A stretch of DNA of 64,000 bases from Pseudoclavibacter endophyticus (GCF_008831085.1 NZ_WBJY01000001.1:2093338-2157337), one strand, 5' to 3'. Numbered from the stretch's first letter, positions 16,185-25,166 are shown. Notes: generated by a model not told the origin, from the sequence alone. Numbers and translations: made by a program.

Positions 16185-18944
16185 GTGCCGCAACTTCTGG
16201 GTAGGGGACGAGAGCGCCGAATGGTCGAGCACCTGCTGGTCGGGGCGCAAGCCGGGCACAGCAGGACGCTGGTCGTGCGCGGCGATGCGGGAATGGGCAA
16301 GACGGCGCTGCTGAAGCATCTGCGGGATGCCGCGCTCGCCGCCAGATTCCGCGTCGAGTCGTCGACGGGCGTCGAGGCCGAGAGCCAGTTCGCTTTCGCC
16401 GGACTTCATCAATTCTGCGTCCCGTTCCTCGATCACCTTGACGCACTGCCCGAGCCGCAGCAGTTGGCGCTGGGCGTCGCCCTGGGGAGTCGAAGTGGCT
16501 CCCCGCCCGATAAGTTCCTGGTCGGACTTGCCACACTCCACCTCGTCGCCGAAGCAGCCGAGCACGAGCCGTTGCTGTGCGTGGTGGATGACGCGCAATG
16601 GCTGGACCAGGTTTCGGCTGAGGTCATCGGGTTCGTGGCCCGCCGCATAGATGCCGAGCGTATGGCAATGGCATTCGGAGTACGCGACGGGGGCGACGGT
16701 GGCATAAGCGTCTTCCCCGGCCTGCCGGAGTTGCATCTGTCGGGGCTCGACCGGCCGGCGGCACGGGCGCTCTTGGACACGGCACTTCGGGTGCCGGTGG
16801 ACGAGGCGGTGCGCGAGCGGATCATCGCGGAAGCGAGGGGCAACCCTCTCGCCCTGTTGGAGTTGCCCGGGAACGTCCCGGCAGCGAGATTCGCGGGCGG
16901 CTTCGAAGTACTTGAACTGTCGCATGTCCCAGAGCGCGTCGAGCGCGGATTCCTGCGTCGCTCGCGTGACCTGCCAGATTCGACGCAGTTGCTGTTGCTC
17001 GCCGCTGCGGCCGATCCGACCGGCGACCCTGTCTTACTCGGGCGGGTGTCCGCGGAACTCGGCGTGACTCCGGATGCGATGGAGCCCGCGAAAGCGGCCG
17101 GACTGATCGAGATCGATTCGAAGGTTCGATTTCGTCACCCTCTGGTGCGCTCGGCGGTGTACCAGTCCGCAGACGCAACGAGTCGCCGCCGCGTCCACAG
17201 TGCGTTGGCCGCCTCCACTGAGGTAGCGGTCGACCCCGATCGTCGCGCATGGCACTCTGCCCACGCGGTCCAGGGGGTCGACGAAGAGGTCGCCGCGGAG
17301 CTGGAACGCTCGGCAGCGCGGGCGCGTTCTCGCGGTGGCTATGCTGCGGCCGGAGCGTTCATGCGACGGTCGACCGAACTCACCCCGGCCGTCGACGACC
17401 GCACACGGCGCGCGCTGGAAGCGGCGCACGCAATGCACAACGCCGGGGCTTCCGAGGCGGCGTTGGACCTACTGGTGATCGCAGAGGGCGGGTCGCCCAG
17501 TGCGCGGCAACGCGCTCGCGTGGCGCTGCTGCGCGCTCAGATCGCGTTCCATCGCACTCGTAGCGTGGAGGTGCCGCAAATGCTGGCGGACGCTGCCGCG
17601 ACACTTGCTCCGTTCGACCCTGCGCTGTCTCGTGAAACCTATTTGCACGCGCTGGACGCGGCGATCGTCAGTGGCGCCCCCGATTCGGTGATCATCGCCC
17701 GCACCGCACTCGCCGCATCGCCGGCCCCGAACCCTCGGCCGGTGGACCTCCTTCTGGACGGACTCGCAATGACGATGGTCGACGGGTACTCCGCGGGCGT
17801 GCCGACTGTGCGTCTCGCGCTCGACGAGCTAAGTGAGGCCGCGCACCCGGGCGCCGCCCAGGAGGGTGGGAGCGAGCCGTGGCTCTGGCTGGCTGGACGA
17901 GTTGCCGTCGGCATACTCGATGACGAGCGCGCACACAAGATCGCCGAGTGGAATGTCACCGTTTCTCGCGCCACCGGGGCGCTGGCGGGCCTCCCGGGCG
18001 CGCTGAATCTCCAGGCCAACATCCTGGCCATCAGTGGCGAGCTCACACGAGCGGGCGCGCTCGCGACGGAGGCGGAGGCGATCACCGAGTCAATGGGCGT
18101 GGCTCCACTGCGCCACGCCGCAGCGATGCTCTCCGCATGGCATGGCGACCGGGCCGAGGTTGAACGCTTGAACAGCCTCACTCTCCAGACGGACGGGAAT
18201 CCCATCGGGAGCGCACAAGCGGCATTCGCCTACTACGCGAGCGCCGTACTTCACAACGGACGCGGCGAATACTCGACCGCGCAGGGGGCTGCGGCCACAA
18301 CGTGCGAGTCTGCCGAACTCTCCCTCAGCACCGTCGGTCTGCCCGAGTTGATCGAGGCATCGCTGCGGGCGGGCGACAGAGAGACCGCATTGCAGGCTCT
18401 CGAGCGTCTCAGCGCGCGCGCGCGAGCCAGCGGTACCGCGTGGGCTCTAGGTCTGGAGATGCGTTCCCGCGCAATGACGATCACCGGTCCTGCCGCGGAA
18501 GAGTTCTATCTTGAGGCGATTGCGCAGCTCAGCGCGTCGCGGATCGGGGGCGAGGCTGCCCGTGCGCACCTGCTCTACGGCGAATGGTTGCGCCGCGAAG
18601 GTCGCCGTCAAGAAGCGCGCGATCCACTCCGTTTCGCCCATGAGCAGTTGTCAGACATGGGCATCGGTGCATTCGCCGCGCGAGCCGCGCGCGAGCTGCA
18701 AGCCACCGGCGAGCATCCGCGAAAACGAACTGCCCGCCAGATCGACGGACTTACTGCGCACGAACTGCATATCGCGCGTTTGGTGGCCACCGGCGCAACG
18801 TCGCGAGAGGTCGGCGCGCAGCTTTTCTTGAGCCCGCGCACGATCGATTCGCACCTACGCAACATCTTCCGGAAACTCGACATCACCTCGCGCAGGCAGC
18901 TCAAGGAGCTGCACCTGACCAGACGTGGAAGTGAACTTCCCTGA
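16185..18944 (+). CDS. LuxR-family regulator of the LAL type (large ATP-binding)
   Basis: A 919-residue STAND-type regulator. It starts PQLLGRGRERRMVEHLL with Walker A GDAGMGKTALL (about residues 33-41) and Walker B LLCVVDDAQWLD. A long helical repeat region of TPR-like character follows. The C-terminal LuxR helix-turn-helix is LTAHELHIARLVATGATSRE with LFLSPRTIDSHLRNIFRKL (about 855-908). The chosen GTG at 16185 has GGAAGT 5 bp upstream and begins where family members begin; a TTG at 16173 is possible. LAL proteins activate carbon-use or secondary-metabolite genes; the inducer is unknown. Confidence 0.93.
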   Translation: MPQLLGRGRERRMVEHLLVGAQAGHSRTLVVRGDAGMGKTALLKHLRDAALAARFRVESSTGVEAESQFAFAGLHQFCVPFLDHLDALPEPQQLALGVALGSRSGSPPDKFLVGLATLHLVAEAAEHEPLLCVVDDAQWLDQVSAEVIGFVARRIDAERMAMAFGVRDGGDGGISVFPGLPELHLSGLDRPAARALLDTALRVPVDEAVRERIIAEARGNPLALLELPGNVPAARFAGGFEVLELSHVPERVERGFLRRSRDLPDSTQLLLLAAAADPTGDPVLLGRVSAELGVTPDAMEPAKAAGLIEIDSKVRFRHPLVRSAVYQSADATSRRRVHSALAASTEVAVDPDRRAWHSAHAVQGVDEEVAAELERSAARARSRGGYAAAGAFMRRSTELTPAVDDRTRRALEAAHAMHNAGASEAALDLLVIAEGGSPSARQRARVALLRAQIAFHRTRSVEVPQMLADAAATLAPFDPALSRETYLHALDAAIVSGAPDSVIIARTALAASPAPNPRPVDLLLDGLAMTMVDGYSAGVPTVRLALDELSEAAHPGAAQEGGSEPWLWLAGRVAVGILDDERAHKIAEWNVTVSRATGALAGLPGALNLQANILAISGELTRAGALATEAEAITESMGVAPLRHAAAMLSAWHGDRAEVERLNSLTLQTDGNPIGSAQAAFAYYASAVLHNGRGEYSTAQGAAATTCESAELSLSTVGLPELIEASLRAGDRETALQALERLSARARASGTAWALGLEMRSRAMTITGPAAEEFYLEAIAQLSASRIGGEAARAHLLYGEWLRREGRRQEARDPLRFAHEQLSDMGIGAFAARAARELQATGEHPRKRTARQIDGLTAHELHIARLVATGATSREVGAQLFLSPRTIDSHLRNIFRKLDITSRRQLKELHLTRRGSELP

Positions 18945-19094
18945 CCGGTCTGAACCCCCGTGGCGAAAGCCAGCCGTTCATGGCATTGACTCGGTGTAGT
19001 CGAACCACCGTGCGGTCGTCATTGATGTGTGGACGTCATGGCCGCGCTGAGTCGCACAGGCAGCCGCTACCGAAAGGCATGCGGGTGTCGGGGC

Positions 19095-19125
19095 TTGACT
19101 AAGTCCTGACAACACAGTGTCTACT
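19095..19125 (+). promoter_or_regulatory. MerR-type promoter for the 19.2-kb membrane protein
   Basis: TTGACT (19095-19100), 19-bp spacer with GACAACACAGTG at its end, TCTACT (19120-19125). It is located 65-95 bp ahead of the start codon. Confidence 0.68.
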
Positions 19126-19189
19126 TGCGCCCAACGGTCGGGTTCCCACCGGCCCGGGGGGATGCCAAGCGGGCTTCAAGGAAAGACGA

Positions 19190-19795
19190 GTGTGCGCCAT
19201 GAGAGAGGTCCACCAGGAATTCTTGCTGGGCTTAGCCGGAGTGTCCGCCACCCTCCTTGGAACATTCATTGTCGGGGTATTTTTCTACATCGACTCCGAC
19301 ATGCATCGACGGGTGGCCAGTTCGGCAGCAATAGACACCTATCTTCGGTCTGCCACCCGGTGGGTCTTCGCCGCCTACTCGATCCCCCTGTTGGTGACAC
19401 TGGTGCTAGCGTCGATGGAGCCGCTGCTGGGGGCGATGACATTCGCTGTTCTTGGCGGCATCCTGACACTGATGACCATCGACACGGGCCGCCGCCTGCT
19501 GGTCAAAGGCGGATCAGGTATGTCACGCGCACTCGTCGTCAATGAGTGGCTGACAAGCGCAGCGGTGCTCGCCGCCATCATCCTGCCTTGGGCGCTGGGC
19601 GGCTGGATACCGGAAGCCGCCGCGTTCGTCCCGTCCCTGCTCCTCATCCTCGCATCCGGATTCGTAAGTACGGCCGCACTGGTCATGACTCAGTTCGACT
19701 CAACCAAGGGCCTCAACATGGCAACGACGACGTCCGCAGTCCGCGCCGGCGGATCGAGCCCTGCGGCGCCCGAAGGAACGGAGACCAGGAAGTGA
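19190..19795 (+). CDS. Four-helix membrane protein, function unknown
   Basis: A 201-residue protein with about four transmembrane helices: FLLGLAGVSATLLGTFIVGVF, FAAYSIPLLVTLVLAS, a helix through AMTFAVLGGILTLM, then LTSAAVLAAIILPWALGGWI and VPSLLLILASGF. A short hydrophilic C-tail follows. GTG 19190 has AAGGA seven bases upstream and is preferred; ATG 19199 is the alternative. No family is assigned. It is under one of the MerR-type promoters and so groups with the neighbouring hydrolases in regulation. Confidence 0.72.
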   Translation: MCAMREVHQEFLLGLAGVSATLLGTFIVGVFFYIDSDMHRRVASSAAIDTYLRSATRWVFAAYSIPLLVTLVLASMEPLLGAMTFAVLGGILTLMTIDTGRRLLVKGGSGMSRALVVNEWLTSAAVLAAIILPWALGGWIPEAAAFVPSLLLILASGFVSTAALVMTQFDSTKGLNMATTTSAVRAGGSSPAAPEGTETRK

Positions 19796-19835
19796 ATACG
19801 GACGATAAGCAGCGTTTGAACGTTTTGTCTCGACG

Positions 19836-20214
19836 TCACCGCCGAAACTCTTCGTGGCGTTCAGTTCGGATCCGCTCCACTGACCGGGTGTCTTCTTCTT
19901 CGACCTTGCGTGCCTTTGCGGGGACGCGGTCGATGCTGTGGGCGAAGTCCCTCAGCCGTCCGTCGGCGAGGGCCCCGGCGATCTGGTGGGTGTTGCGATT
20001 GGTGAAGTCGTTCTCCGGTCCGCCCGAGCCGGGGTCGAGATAGGCCGGTCCGGGCCCGGCCCCCCGATCCACCCGGCGTCAGCTCACGCATGATGCGGCT
20101 GCTGAGTCGGACGAGGCCGTCGGTGTTGCTCGGCTCGGGCGAGCGCTTCAAGGTACCGTTGATGAATAGCGCCCTGATCCCATCGAACCTTGGCGTCGTC
20201 GAGCCGCCAGTCAC
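19836..20214 (-). pseudogene. Flavodoxin-like NADPH-dependent FMN reductase, internally deleted
   Basis: The N-terminal piece RALFINGTLKRSPEPSNTDG with LVRLSSRIM is the usual start of the flavodoxin_2/NADPH-dependent FMN reductase family. It breaks off and another frame continues directly with GPGPAYLDPGSGGPENDFTN and RNTHQIAGALADGRL, the usual C-terminal segment (PGPSYLD...). The central flavodoxin core, about 100 residues, has been lost together with a frame change. The remnant follows the DUF4260 gene. Confidence 0.72.
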
Positions 20215-20218
20215 ACTC

Positions 20219-20671
20219 CTATCGATGTCCGCGGCTCCGATCTACGGAGAGACGTCGTCTTTGTCCACCCGAGCTGTGGCGGTGATCTCTCCCATGAACT
20301 CGGCCAATTACTCCGAGGTGGGTGTGCGTGAACCCGCCCGGCAACTTCAGCCCGTAGCCGAGAGCACGATCGACACCGACGTGAAATGCCCACGCGCAGG
20401 CGAGGACGCCCAGGGTCGTCGACGCGATCGGTGACCAGCTCTGGGCCACGAGCGCGAATACGCTCACCACAGCGGGTAGTGCGAAATTGTGCACCAGGTT
20501 GTAGGTCAGCGCTCCTGCCCTGGCGGAACGGATGTATCCCACCATGGAAAGGTCGAACACGAGGAATGCGGCGAGGATCATCCACCACCATGCGGGGTAC
20601 AGCGTCACGACCGCGACGACCGCGAGAACAGCTACTGCCCCCGCCTCGACTCGTTGAATAGTGTCGGTCAT
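20219..20671 (-). CDS. DUF4260 family membrane protein, probably leaderless
   Basis: A 150-residue protein. Its first ~120 residues match DUF4260 in character: GAVAVLAVVAVVTLYPAWWW, then DLSMVGYIRSARAGALTYNL and the signature HVGVDRALGYGLKLPGGFTH followed by THLG. Three to four membrane helices are visible. The last ~25 residues (HGRDHRHSSGGQRRR...) are atypical and suggest loss of the original stop. The ATG at 20669-20671 is chosen because the predicted -10 element (20679-20684) puts the transcript start at the ATG; there is no ribosome binding site, consistent with leaderless translation. Confidence 0.72.
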   Translation of the reverse strand: MTDTIQRVEAGAVAVLAVVAVVTLYPAWWWMILAAFLVFDLSMVGYIRSARAGALTYNLVHNFALPAVVSVFALVAQSWSPIASTTLGVLACAWAFHVGVDRALGYGLKLPGGFTHTHLGVIGRVHGRDHRHSSGGQRRRLSVDRSRGHR

Positions 20672-20678
20672 GCTCATC

Positions 20679-20709
20679 ATTGAAGACCATGTTGTCGGAA
20701 CGGGGTCAA
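20679..20709 (-). promoter_or_regulatory. MerR-type promoter for the DUF4260 gene
   Basis: TTGACC (20704-20709), 19-bp spacer, TTCAAT (20679-20684), minus strand. The dyad GACCCCGT-N7-ACATGGTC is nearly complete. The start codon lies about 8 bp after the -10. Confidence 0.75.
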
Positions 20710-20822
20710 CTCCTGAGGGGAGTTTCCACCACCGAACCCGAAGCGGCCCTGAAGACGTGGGTGTTGTTTTCGAGGGGTTCCTGGTCACCAAGCACGAAGG
20801 TGAATACCGCGCGTTCGTGTCG

Positions 20823-22373
20823 TCAGTGGTCGTCCGCGTGCTCTGCAGCGAGGTCGGCGTGCGCCGCTGCGCCGCGGAGGGTGACCAAAGCCCAGATAGC
20901 AGTCACGACCATGACCCCGGCTCCGGCGATGCCGGTCACTGTTATCGCATCGGTGAACGCGGTCTGGGCGATGTCAAGGATCGCAGCTCCCGATTCGCCC
21001 CCGATCTCGGCGGCCACCAACAGCGCCTCAGCCATCGTCGATGACACCCGCTCGGCAAGGCCCGCTTCCAGGTCGAACGCGTCGGTTCCGGCGCTCACGG
21101 TGCGCGTGTACCAGGCGACGAGAACCCCTCCCAGTACCGCCGTGCCCAGCGTCGTGCCGATCTCGTACGCGGTCTCTGACGTGGCGGCGGCCTGCCCAGC
21201 GCGCTCGGGCGGGACGGAGCTCATGATGATGTCGTTGCTCAGCGCCAGGCCGATTCCCGCCCCTAGGGAAACCAGCGCGAGCGCTGCCGCGATCAGGACG
21301 GGGCTCGACGTCGGCGTGAGGAAGATGGTCAGCCCGAAGCCGACGGCCGAGATCAGCAGGCCGGCGCTGATGACGTACGCCGGAAGAATTCGCTTGACGA
21401 GCACCGCGGCGAGGAAGGCGGCCGTTGCGGCGAAGAACGCCTGCGGGATCAGCCAAATCGACGCTTGCAGCGGGTTGAGGCCTAGCACGAGTTGAAGGTG
21501 CTGGATGAGGGCGACCAGCGCACCCACCATCGCGAAGATCGACAGGAGATCCGCGACCACGGCACCGCGGAAGTAGCGCACCTTGAACATCCGGACGTCC
21601 ATCAGCGGAGTGGGGAGCCTCAGTTGACGGCGTACGAACAGCACGACGCCGACAACGCCGACGACGAGCGCGGCGAGTCCGAGGACGATGTCCTTGCCGC
21701 CGGTCAGGGTCTTGATCGCGAGGACCACGCCGATCATTCCGACGAAGGAGAGCACGACGCTGAGAACGTCGATGCGGTGCAGCGCGGGGTTGCGGCTCTC
21801 GGGCAGCAGGAGCGGGCCGACGATGAGCAAGAGGAGCATGACAGGGATATTCATCAGAAACGCTGCCTGCCAACTAAACGTCTCGATGACCCAGCCTCCG
21901 AGGATCGGGCCCACGGCCGCACCCACCGATGCCATTGCGGCCCACAGAGCCATCGCATATCTGCGCTGCTGTCGATCGAGGAACATGTTGCGCACCAGCG
22001 ACAGCGTCGACGGCATCATGATCGCGCCACCGACACCGAGCAATGCACGGGCGGCGATCAGCATCCAGGGCTCAGTCGCCAGCGCCCCGGCGACGGAGGC
22101 GATCGAGAAGGCGACCGCGCCGATGAGCAGGTTCCGTCGTCGACCAAACCGATCACCGACCGTGCTCATCGCCACGAGCAGACCAGCGAGGACGAGCGAG
22201 TATATGTCGATCATCCACAGTTGCTCGACGCCGGTCGGCCTCAGCTCTGCAGAGATCGCGGGCAGTCCCAGGATCAGGACCGTGCCGTCAATGGTGATGA
22301 GGAGAAGTGGCAGCACCAACACTGCGAGGCCGGCCCAGCTCTTGGTCGTGGCTTTGGGGATTGTGCCGGTCAT
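20823..22373 (-). CDS. MFS drug efflux transporter, DHA2 family (LfrA/SmvA/QacA-like)
   Basis: A 516-residue proton-driven exporter with about 14 transmembrane helices. Visible family motifs include LLLITIDGTVLILGLPAI (motif D1 region), GDRFGRRRNLLIG (motif A) and the motif C region GAAVGPILGGW. The length fits DHA2 pumps that export cationic dyes, biocides and fluoroquinolones. The ATG follows GAGAGGACG. A TetR gene follows downstream, two palindromes lie between promoter and gene, and a MerR-type promoter lies about 140-170 bp upstream, so double regulation is likely. C-terminal fragments of similar pumps occur at 10.6 and 22.7 kb. Confidence 0.93.
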   Translation of the reverse strand: MTGTIPKATTKSWAGLAVLVLPLLLITIDGTVLILGLPAISAELRPTGVEQLWMIDIYSLVLAGLLVAMSTVGDRFGRRRNLLIGAVAFSIASVAGALATEPWMLIAARALLGVGGAIMMPSTLSLVRNMFLDRQQRRYAMALWAAMASVGAAVGPILGGWVIETFSWQAAFLMNIPVMLLLLIVGPLLLPESRNPALHRIDVLSVVLSFVGMIGVVLAIKTLTGGKDIVLGLAALVVGVVGVVLFVRRQLRLPTPLMDVRMFKVRYFRGAVVADLLSIFAMVGALVALIQHLQLVLGLNPLQASIWLIPQAFFAATAAFLAAVLVKRILPAYVISAGLLISAVGFGLTIFLTPTSSPVLIAAALALVSLGAGIGLALSNDIIMSSVPPERAGQAAATSETAYEIGTTLGTAVLGGVLVAWYTRTVSAGTDAFDLEAGLAERVSSTMAEALLVAAEIGGESGAAILDIAQTAFTDAITVTGIAGAGVMVVTAIWALVTLRGAAAHADLAAEHADDH

Positions 22374-22397
22374 GGTCGTCCTCTCATCCGCGCGGTC

Positions 22398-22410
22398 AGT
22401 ACGTCGTACT
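22398..22410. promoter_or_regulatory. Palindrome AGTACG-T-CGTACT in the efflux gene leader
   Basis: A perfect 6-1-6 inverted repeat 25 bp upstream of the pump start codon, close to the ribosome binding site. It could be a second operator for the TetR regulator or a short RNA hairpin. Confidence 0.45.
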
Positions 22411-22422
22411 CGCGAGAACTCT

Positions 22423-22446
22423 CTAACAGGCCATACGGTCTGTTAG
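22423..22446. promoter_or_regulatory. TetR-type operator CTAACAG-N10-CTGTTAG
   Basis: A 24-bp palindrome with perfect 7-bp arms, and the CC/GG positions inside the spacer also pair. Length and symmetry fit a TetR-family site. It lies between the predicted promoter and the efflux pump, so binding would block pump expression. Confidence 0.72.
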
Positions 22447-22513
22447 GACGACCGTTCGGCCTGCACAACAAGGTGCTCGCCACACCCCGGATGATCGTCG
22501 CCCGCTTTCGGAC

Positions 22514-22544
22514 ATCAGAAACCGTGTGCCCGCCACGCTGTCAA
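22514..22544 (-). promoter_or_regulatory. MerR-type promoter for the DHA2 efflux pump
   Basis: TTGACA (22539-22544), 19-bp spacer, TCTGAT (22514-22519), minus strand. The spacer carries GCACACGGTT at its downstream end. Expected leader to the pump is about 135 nt. Confidence 0.66.
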
Positions 22545-22651
22545 CCCTGACGGACCGCTTCGCAAGTGGTCACTCGCGTGCCATACAGCGACGTCAGTTC
22601 TCACCGCGGCTCTAGGAGGATGACAAGCACCCCCGACCGCCCGAACGACCA

Positions 22652-22784
22652 TCACTCGGGGGGCGCGTCGCCGGCCATCGTGATCACGTCGGCGGACGCG
22701 GCTTCAACGACGTTAAGAAGCGCGGCGCCCGCGTCACCCCCTCTCGACGGCGACCAGCAGCGCCTCCGCGATCGTCAGCGCCAG
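22652..22784 (-). pseudogene. MFS (DHA2) C-terminal fragment, second remnant
   Basis: The minus strand reads LALTIAEALLVAVERG, then after a one-base shift in a G run DAGAALLNVVEAASADVITM and AGDAPPE, stop at 22652-22654. This parallels the penultimate segment of the intact pump (AEALLVAAEIGG...GAAILDIAQTAFTDAITVTG). Nothing else of the transporter remains. Confidence 0.72.
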
Positions 22785-22826
22785 GTGCGGCGCCCGCTGT
22801 GCTCTGACCTCGCGGGAGAAGGGAAG

Positions 22827-23405
22827 CTAGATGGGTGTGCGGAATGTGCCGTGAGACGAGAGGTCGAGCAGCAGACCGCGCGCCGTCGCGATACTCGCCT
22901 CATCCTCGCTCCCCTGCATGGCAGCGGCTGCGACGCCTTCAGCGGCCCGGCGAACGATCTGGATCCGCTCCGCGCTGAGCCCGTCAGCACCGAACTGCTC
23001 TCCCCACCACGCGTTGTACTCCGCGATGACCGGGGCCACCCCTGGGATTGCAGACACGCCGTTCCAGTTCGCCGCCGACGTCAAGTCGCGCGCGGCCACG
23101 GCCTCGGTGCTTCCCGCGCACAGTGCTCGAACATAGGCGCGGAGCATTTTTCCCGGGTGGTTCTCCGATAGGTCCAGCTGAGCGAGGACCGCCTCGCGGA
23201 ACTGCGCGTGCATGTCATCCACGACGGCGACAACCAGTTGATCCCGGTTCACGAAGTGGTGGATGAGTCCGCTCTTGGACACCCCGGCGACCGAGGCAAC
23301 CTCGGCGAGGGTTGCAGTTCGATGCGCGCAGCACCCGTCAGCGCCAGGTAACCCCGCCACGACCAGGCTGACAGGGACTGCGCGAGAGACACAGGCCGCG
23401 ACCAT
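22827..23405 (-). CDS. TetR/AcrR-family transcriptional regulator
   Basis: A 192-residue regulator. The helix-turn-helix is TLAEVASVAGVSKSGLIHHF (about residues 32-51), followed by an all-helical ligand domain (VVDDMHAQFREAVLAQLDL ... GEQFGADGLSAERIQIVRRA). The first ~28 residues (MVAACVSRAVPVSLVVAGLP) are unusually hydrophobic for helix 1; another frame reads RGYLALTGAARIELQ, which looks more like TetR helix 1, so a frameshift near the N-terminus is possible. It probably represses the adjacent DHA2 pump. Confidence 0.8.
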   Translation of the reverse strand: MVAACVSRAVPVSLVVAGLPGADGCCAHRTATLAEVASVAGVSKSGLIHHFVNRDQLVVAVVDDMHAQFREAVLAQLDLSENHPGKMLRAYVRALCAGSTEAVAARDLTSAANWNGVSAIPGVAPVIAEYNAWWGEQFGADGLSAERIQIVRRAAEGVAAAAMQGSEDEASIATARGLLLDLSSHGTFRTPI

Positions 23406-23426
23406 GGAATCGCCTGGAACGGCGGC

Positions 23427-23457
23427 TTGACCATGTGGCTACCACACGGCGTTCACT
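23427..23457 (+). promoter_or_regulatory. MerR-type promoter for the SDR gene
   Basis: TTGACC (23427-23432), 19-bp spacer with dyad GACCATGT ... ACACGGCG, TTCACT (23452-23457). It sits 61-91 bp before the SDR start and divergent to the TetR gene. Confidence 0.7.
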
Positions 23458-23517
23458 CGACATGTTGATTTCCTGCGGGCGTCACGGCGGTCGTACAACC
23501 ACGAGGAGAGTTCCACC

Positions 23518-24291
23518 ATGACCACGCGAAGACAGCGAGTCGCGATCATCACCGGCGCGGGAAGCACTCACGGAATCGGGCTCGCGACAGCCCGTCTTCT
23601 TGGCGCCGCAGGAAATCATGTGGTGATCACATCGACAACGGATCGCATTCTCGAGCGGGTCGCAGAACTACGCGACGCCGGCATCCGCGCAGAAGGGGTG
23701 GTCGCCGACCTCACCGATCAGGCCGGCGTGGATGCGGTCGTCAAGTGCGCGTCGGATTCGTTGGGCGGCGTGGACATCCTTGTCAACAACGCCGGGATGA
23801 CGGCCGTGTCCGACTCGTATGCGTCGGGTGCGATCGGCGGAACATTTCTCGAGCACTGGCATGCCTCGCTCGATCGCAACCTGACAACGTCGTTCCTGAT
23901 GACCCGCGCGGTGACGGGCCTCATGCAGGCCGCCAGCTACGGCCGCATCGTCAACGTGTCATCGGTGTCAGGGCCCGTCGCCGCATACGGCGGCGACGTC
24001 GCCTACCACGCGGCGAAGGCCGGCGTCGTCGGACTGACGCGCGCGGCGGCGATCGATACCGCCGCAGCCGGCATCACAGTCAACACTGTCGCTCCGGGGT
24101 GGATCGACACGGCATCCGCGTCGGATCGCGAACGGCGAATGGGCGCGGCCACACCGGTGGGCCGATCCGGCACCCCAGACGAAGTCGCGTACGTTATCGC
24201 CTTCCTCGCGGGCGAAGGCGCGTCGTACATCACGGGTCAGGTCATCACGATAGACGGCGCCAACTCGATCAGCGAGGAGCGCGGTCGATGA
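23518..24291 (+). CDS. Short-chain dehydrogenase/reductase (FabG-like)
   Basis: A 257-residue classical SDR, an NAD(P)-dependent oxidoreductase with a Rossmann fold. It shows the cofactor motif TGAGSTHGIG (about residues 13-22), DLTD, the NNAG motif (about 91-94), catalytic Ser in SSVSG (about 148), YHAAK (Tyr 163, Lys 167) and the C-terminal GQVITIDGA. The GxxGxG loop has one extra residue (GSTHGIG). The ATG follows GAGGAGAG. The substrate is unknown. It is a single-gene unit. Confidence 0.92.
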   Translation: MTTRRQRVAIITGAGSTHGIGLATARLLGAAGNHVVITSTTDRILERVAELRDAGIRAEGVVADLTDQAGVDAVVKCASDSLGGVDILVNNAGMTAVSDSYASGAIGGTFLEHWHASLDRNLTTSFLMTRAVTGLMQAASYGRIVNVSSVSGPVAAYGGDVAYHAAKAGVVGLTRAAAIDTAAAGITVNTVAPGWIDTASASDRERRMGAATPVGRSGTPDEVAYVIAFLAGEGASYITGQVITIDGANSISEERGR

Positions 24292-24691
24292 AACCCCAGG
24301 CGAAGACACGTCGCATGAGCGAACGGAATAGGGGCTGCTCCGCCATGTCGCGCGGCAGAGCATTCAACGGGCCCGGATGATGACGCACCGGGGCGAGATC
24401 CAAGCCCGTCCTGCTCACCAACTGACCGAAGACGTGCTCAGGGGCCCCGCCGACCCACAGAAAGCACAAGATTCAGGCATGCATTCAGTCTCCAGCACGG
24501 GTGCCGCTCCTCGACCTGCAAGAGGCGTGACAGCTCCGTCGGCGGATGGTGCCACGAAGGCCGATTATGGGTCAGTTCCGCGCGTTCCTAGCCGCGCTTC
24601 AAATCGGTGGCAGTGGTTGCTGCATGACTCTTGTCCCCACATGCTGCGAGAGTGGCGAACTGGTGACGGCCGCTTCGCACCCGGCAGGCGC
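24292..24691. other. Intergenic region without recognisable gene
   Basis: About 400 bp between the SDR gene and the convergent soxR-like gene. The overlapping open frames have no convincing start or domain, and I see no strong hairpin with a T-run. Confidence 0.5.
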
Positions 24692-25141
24692 CTACGGGAA
24701 CCGGAGCGCGCCTTGACCGTCAGCGCCGAGTATGTCGTCAGGGTTGGAGTACGGACAGGACTTGAGGGAGAGACACCCGCAACCGATGCAGTTCGAGAAG
24801 TTGTCGCGGAGGGCCGTGAGGTACGCGATGCGATCGTTGAGGTCGTCGCGCCATTCTCGCGAGATGCGCGCCCAGTCCTTCTTCGTTGGAAGACCCTGTT
24901 CAGGAAGCTGATCGAGGGCATCCTTGATGCGATCGAGGCTGACGCCCACCCTTTGCGAGGCTCGGATGAAGGCCAGGACCCTCAGCGTGTCCCGACGGTA
25001 CTCGCGACGGTTGCCCGCCGTCCGCCTGCTGCGAATGAGATCCATCGATTCGTAGTAGTGCAGCGTCGACACCGCGACACCAGCTCGCTCGGCGATCTCT
25101 CCGGGTTTGAGCCAGACGACGCCTTCATGCACTTGGGGCAT
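24692..25141 (-). CDS. soxR: SoxR-type redox-sensing MerR activator
   Basis: A 149-residue MerR regulator. The winged helix is LKPGEIAERAGVAVSTLHYY with a dimerisation helix after it, then the [2Fe-2S] ligand cluster CIGCGCLSLKSC (C-x2-C-x-C-x5-C, about residues 118-129), diagnostic for SoxR. Oxidation of the cluster by redox-cycling compounds activates target promoters. The ATG follows AGGAGAG. A perfect 14-bp SoxR box separates it from the divergent DsbA-QOR-MFS operon, which is its evident target. In actinobacteria SoxR usually responds to redox-active metabolites rather than superoxide. Confidence 0.95.
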   Translation of the reverse strand: MPQVHEGVVWLKPGEIAERAGVAVSTLHYYESMDLIRSRRTAGNRREYRRDTLRVLAFIRASQRVGVSLDRIKDALDQLPEQGLPTKKDWARISREWRDDLNDRIAYLTALRDNFSNCIGCGCLSLKSCPYSNPDDILGADGQGALRFP

Positions 25142-25166
25142 ACGCGCACTCTCCTCGTAGGCAAGC

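Noticed and set aside
24269..24469. Minus-strand frame MCFLWVGG... behind the SDR gene
   Set aside because: No ribosome binding site, no recognisable domain, overlaps the SDR 3' end.
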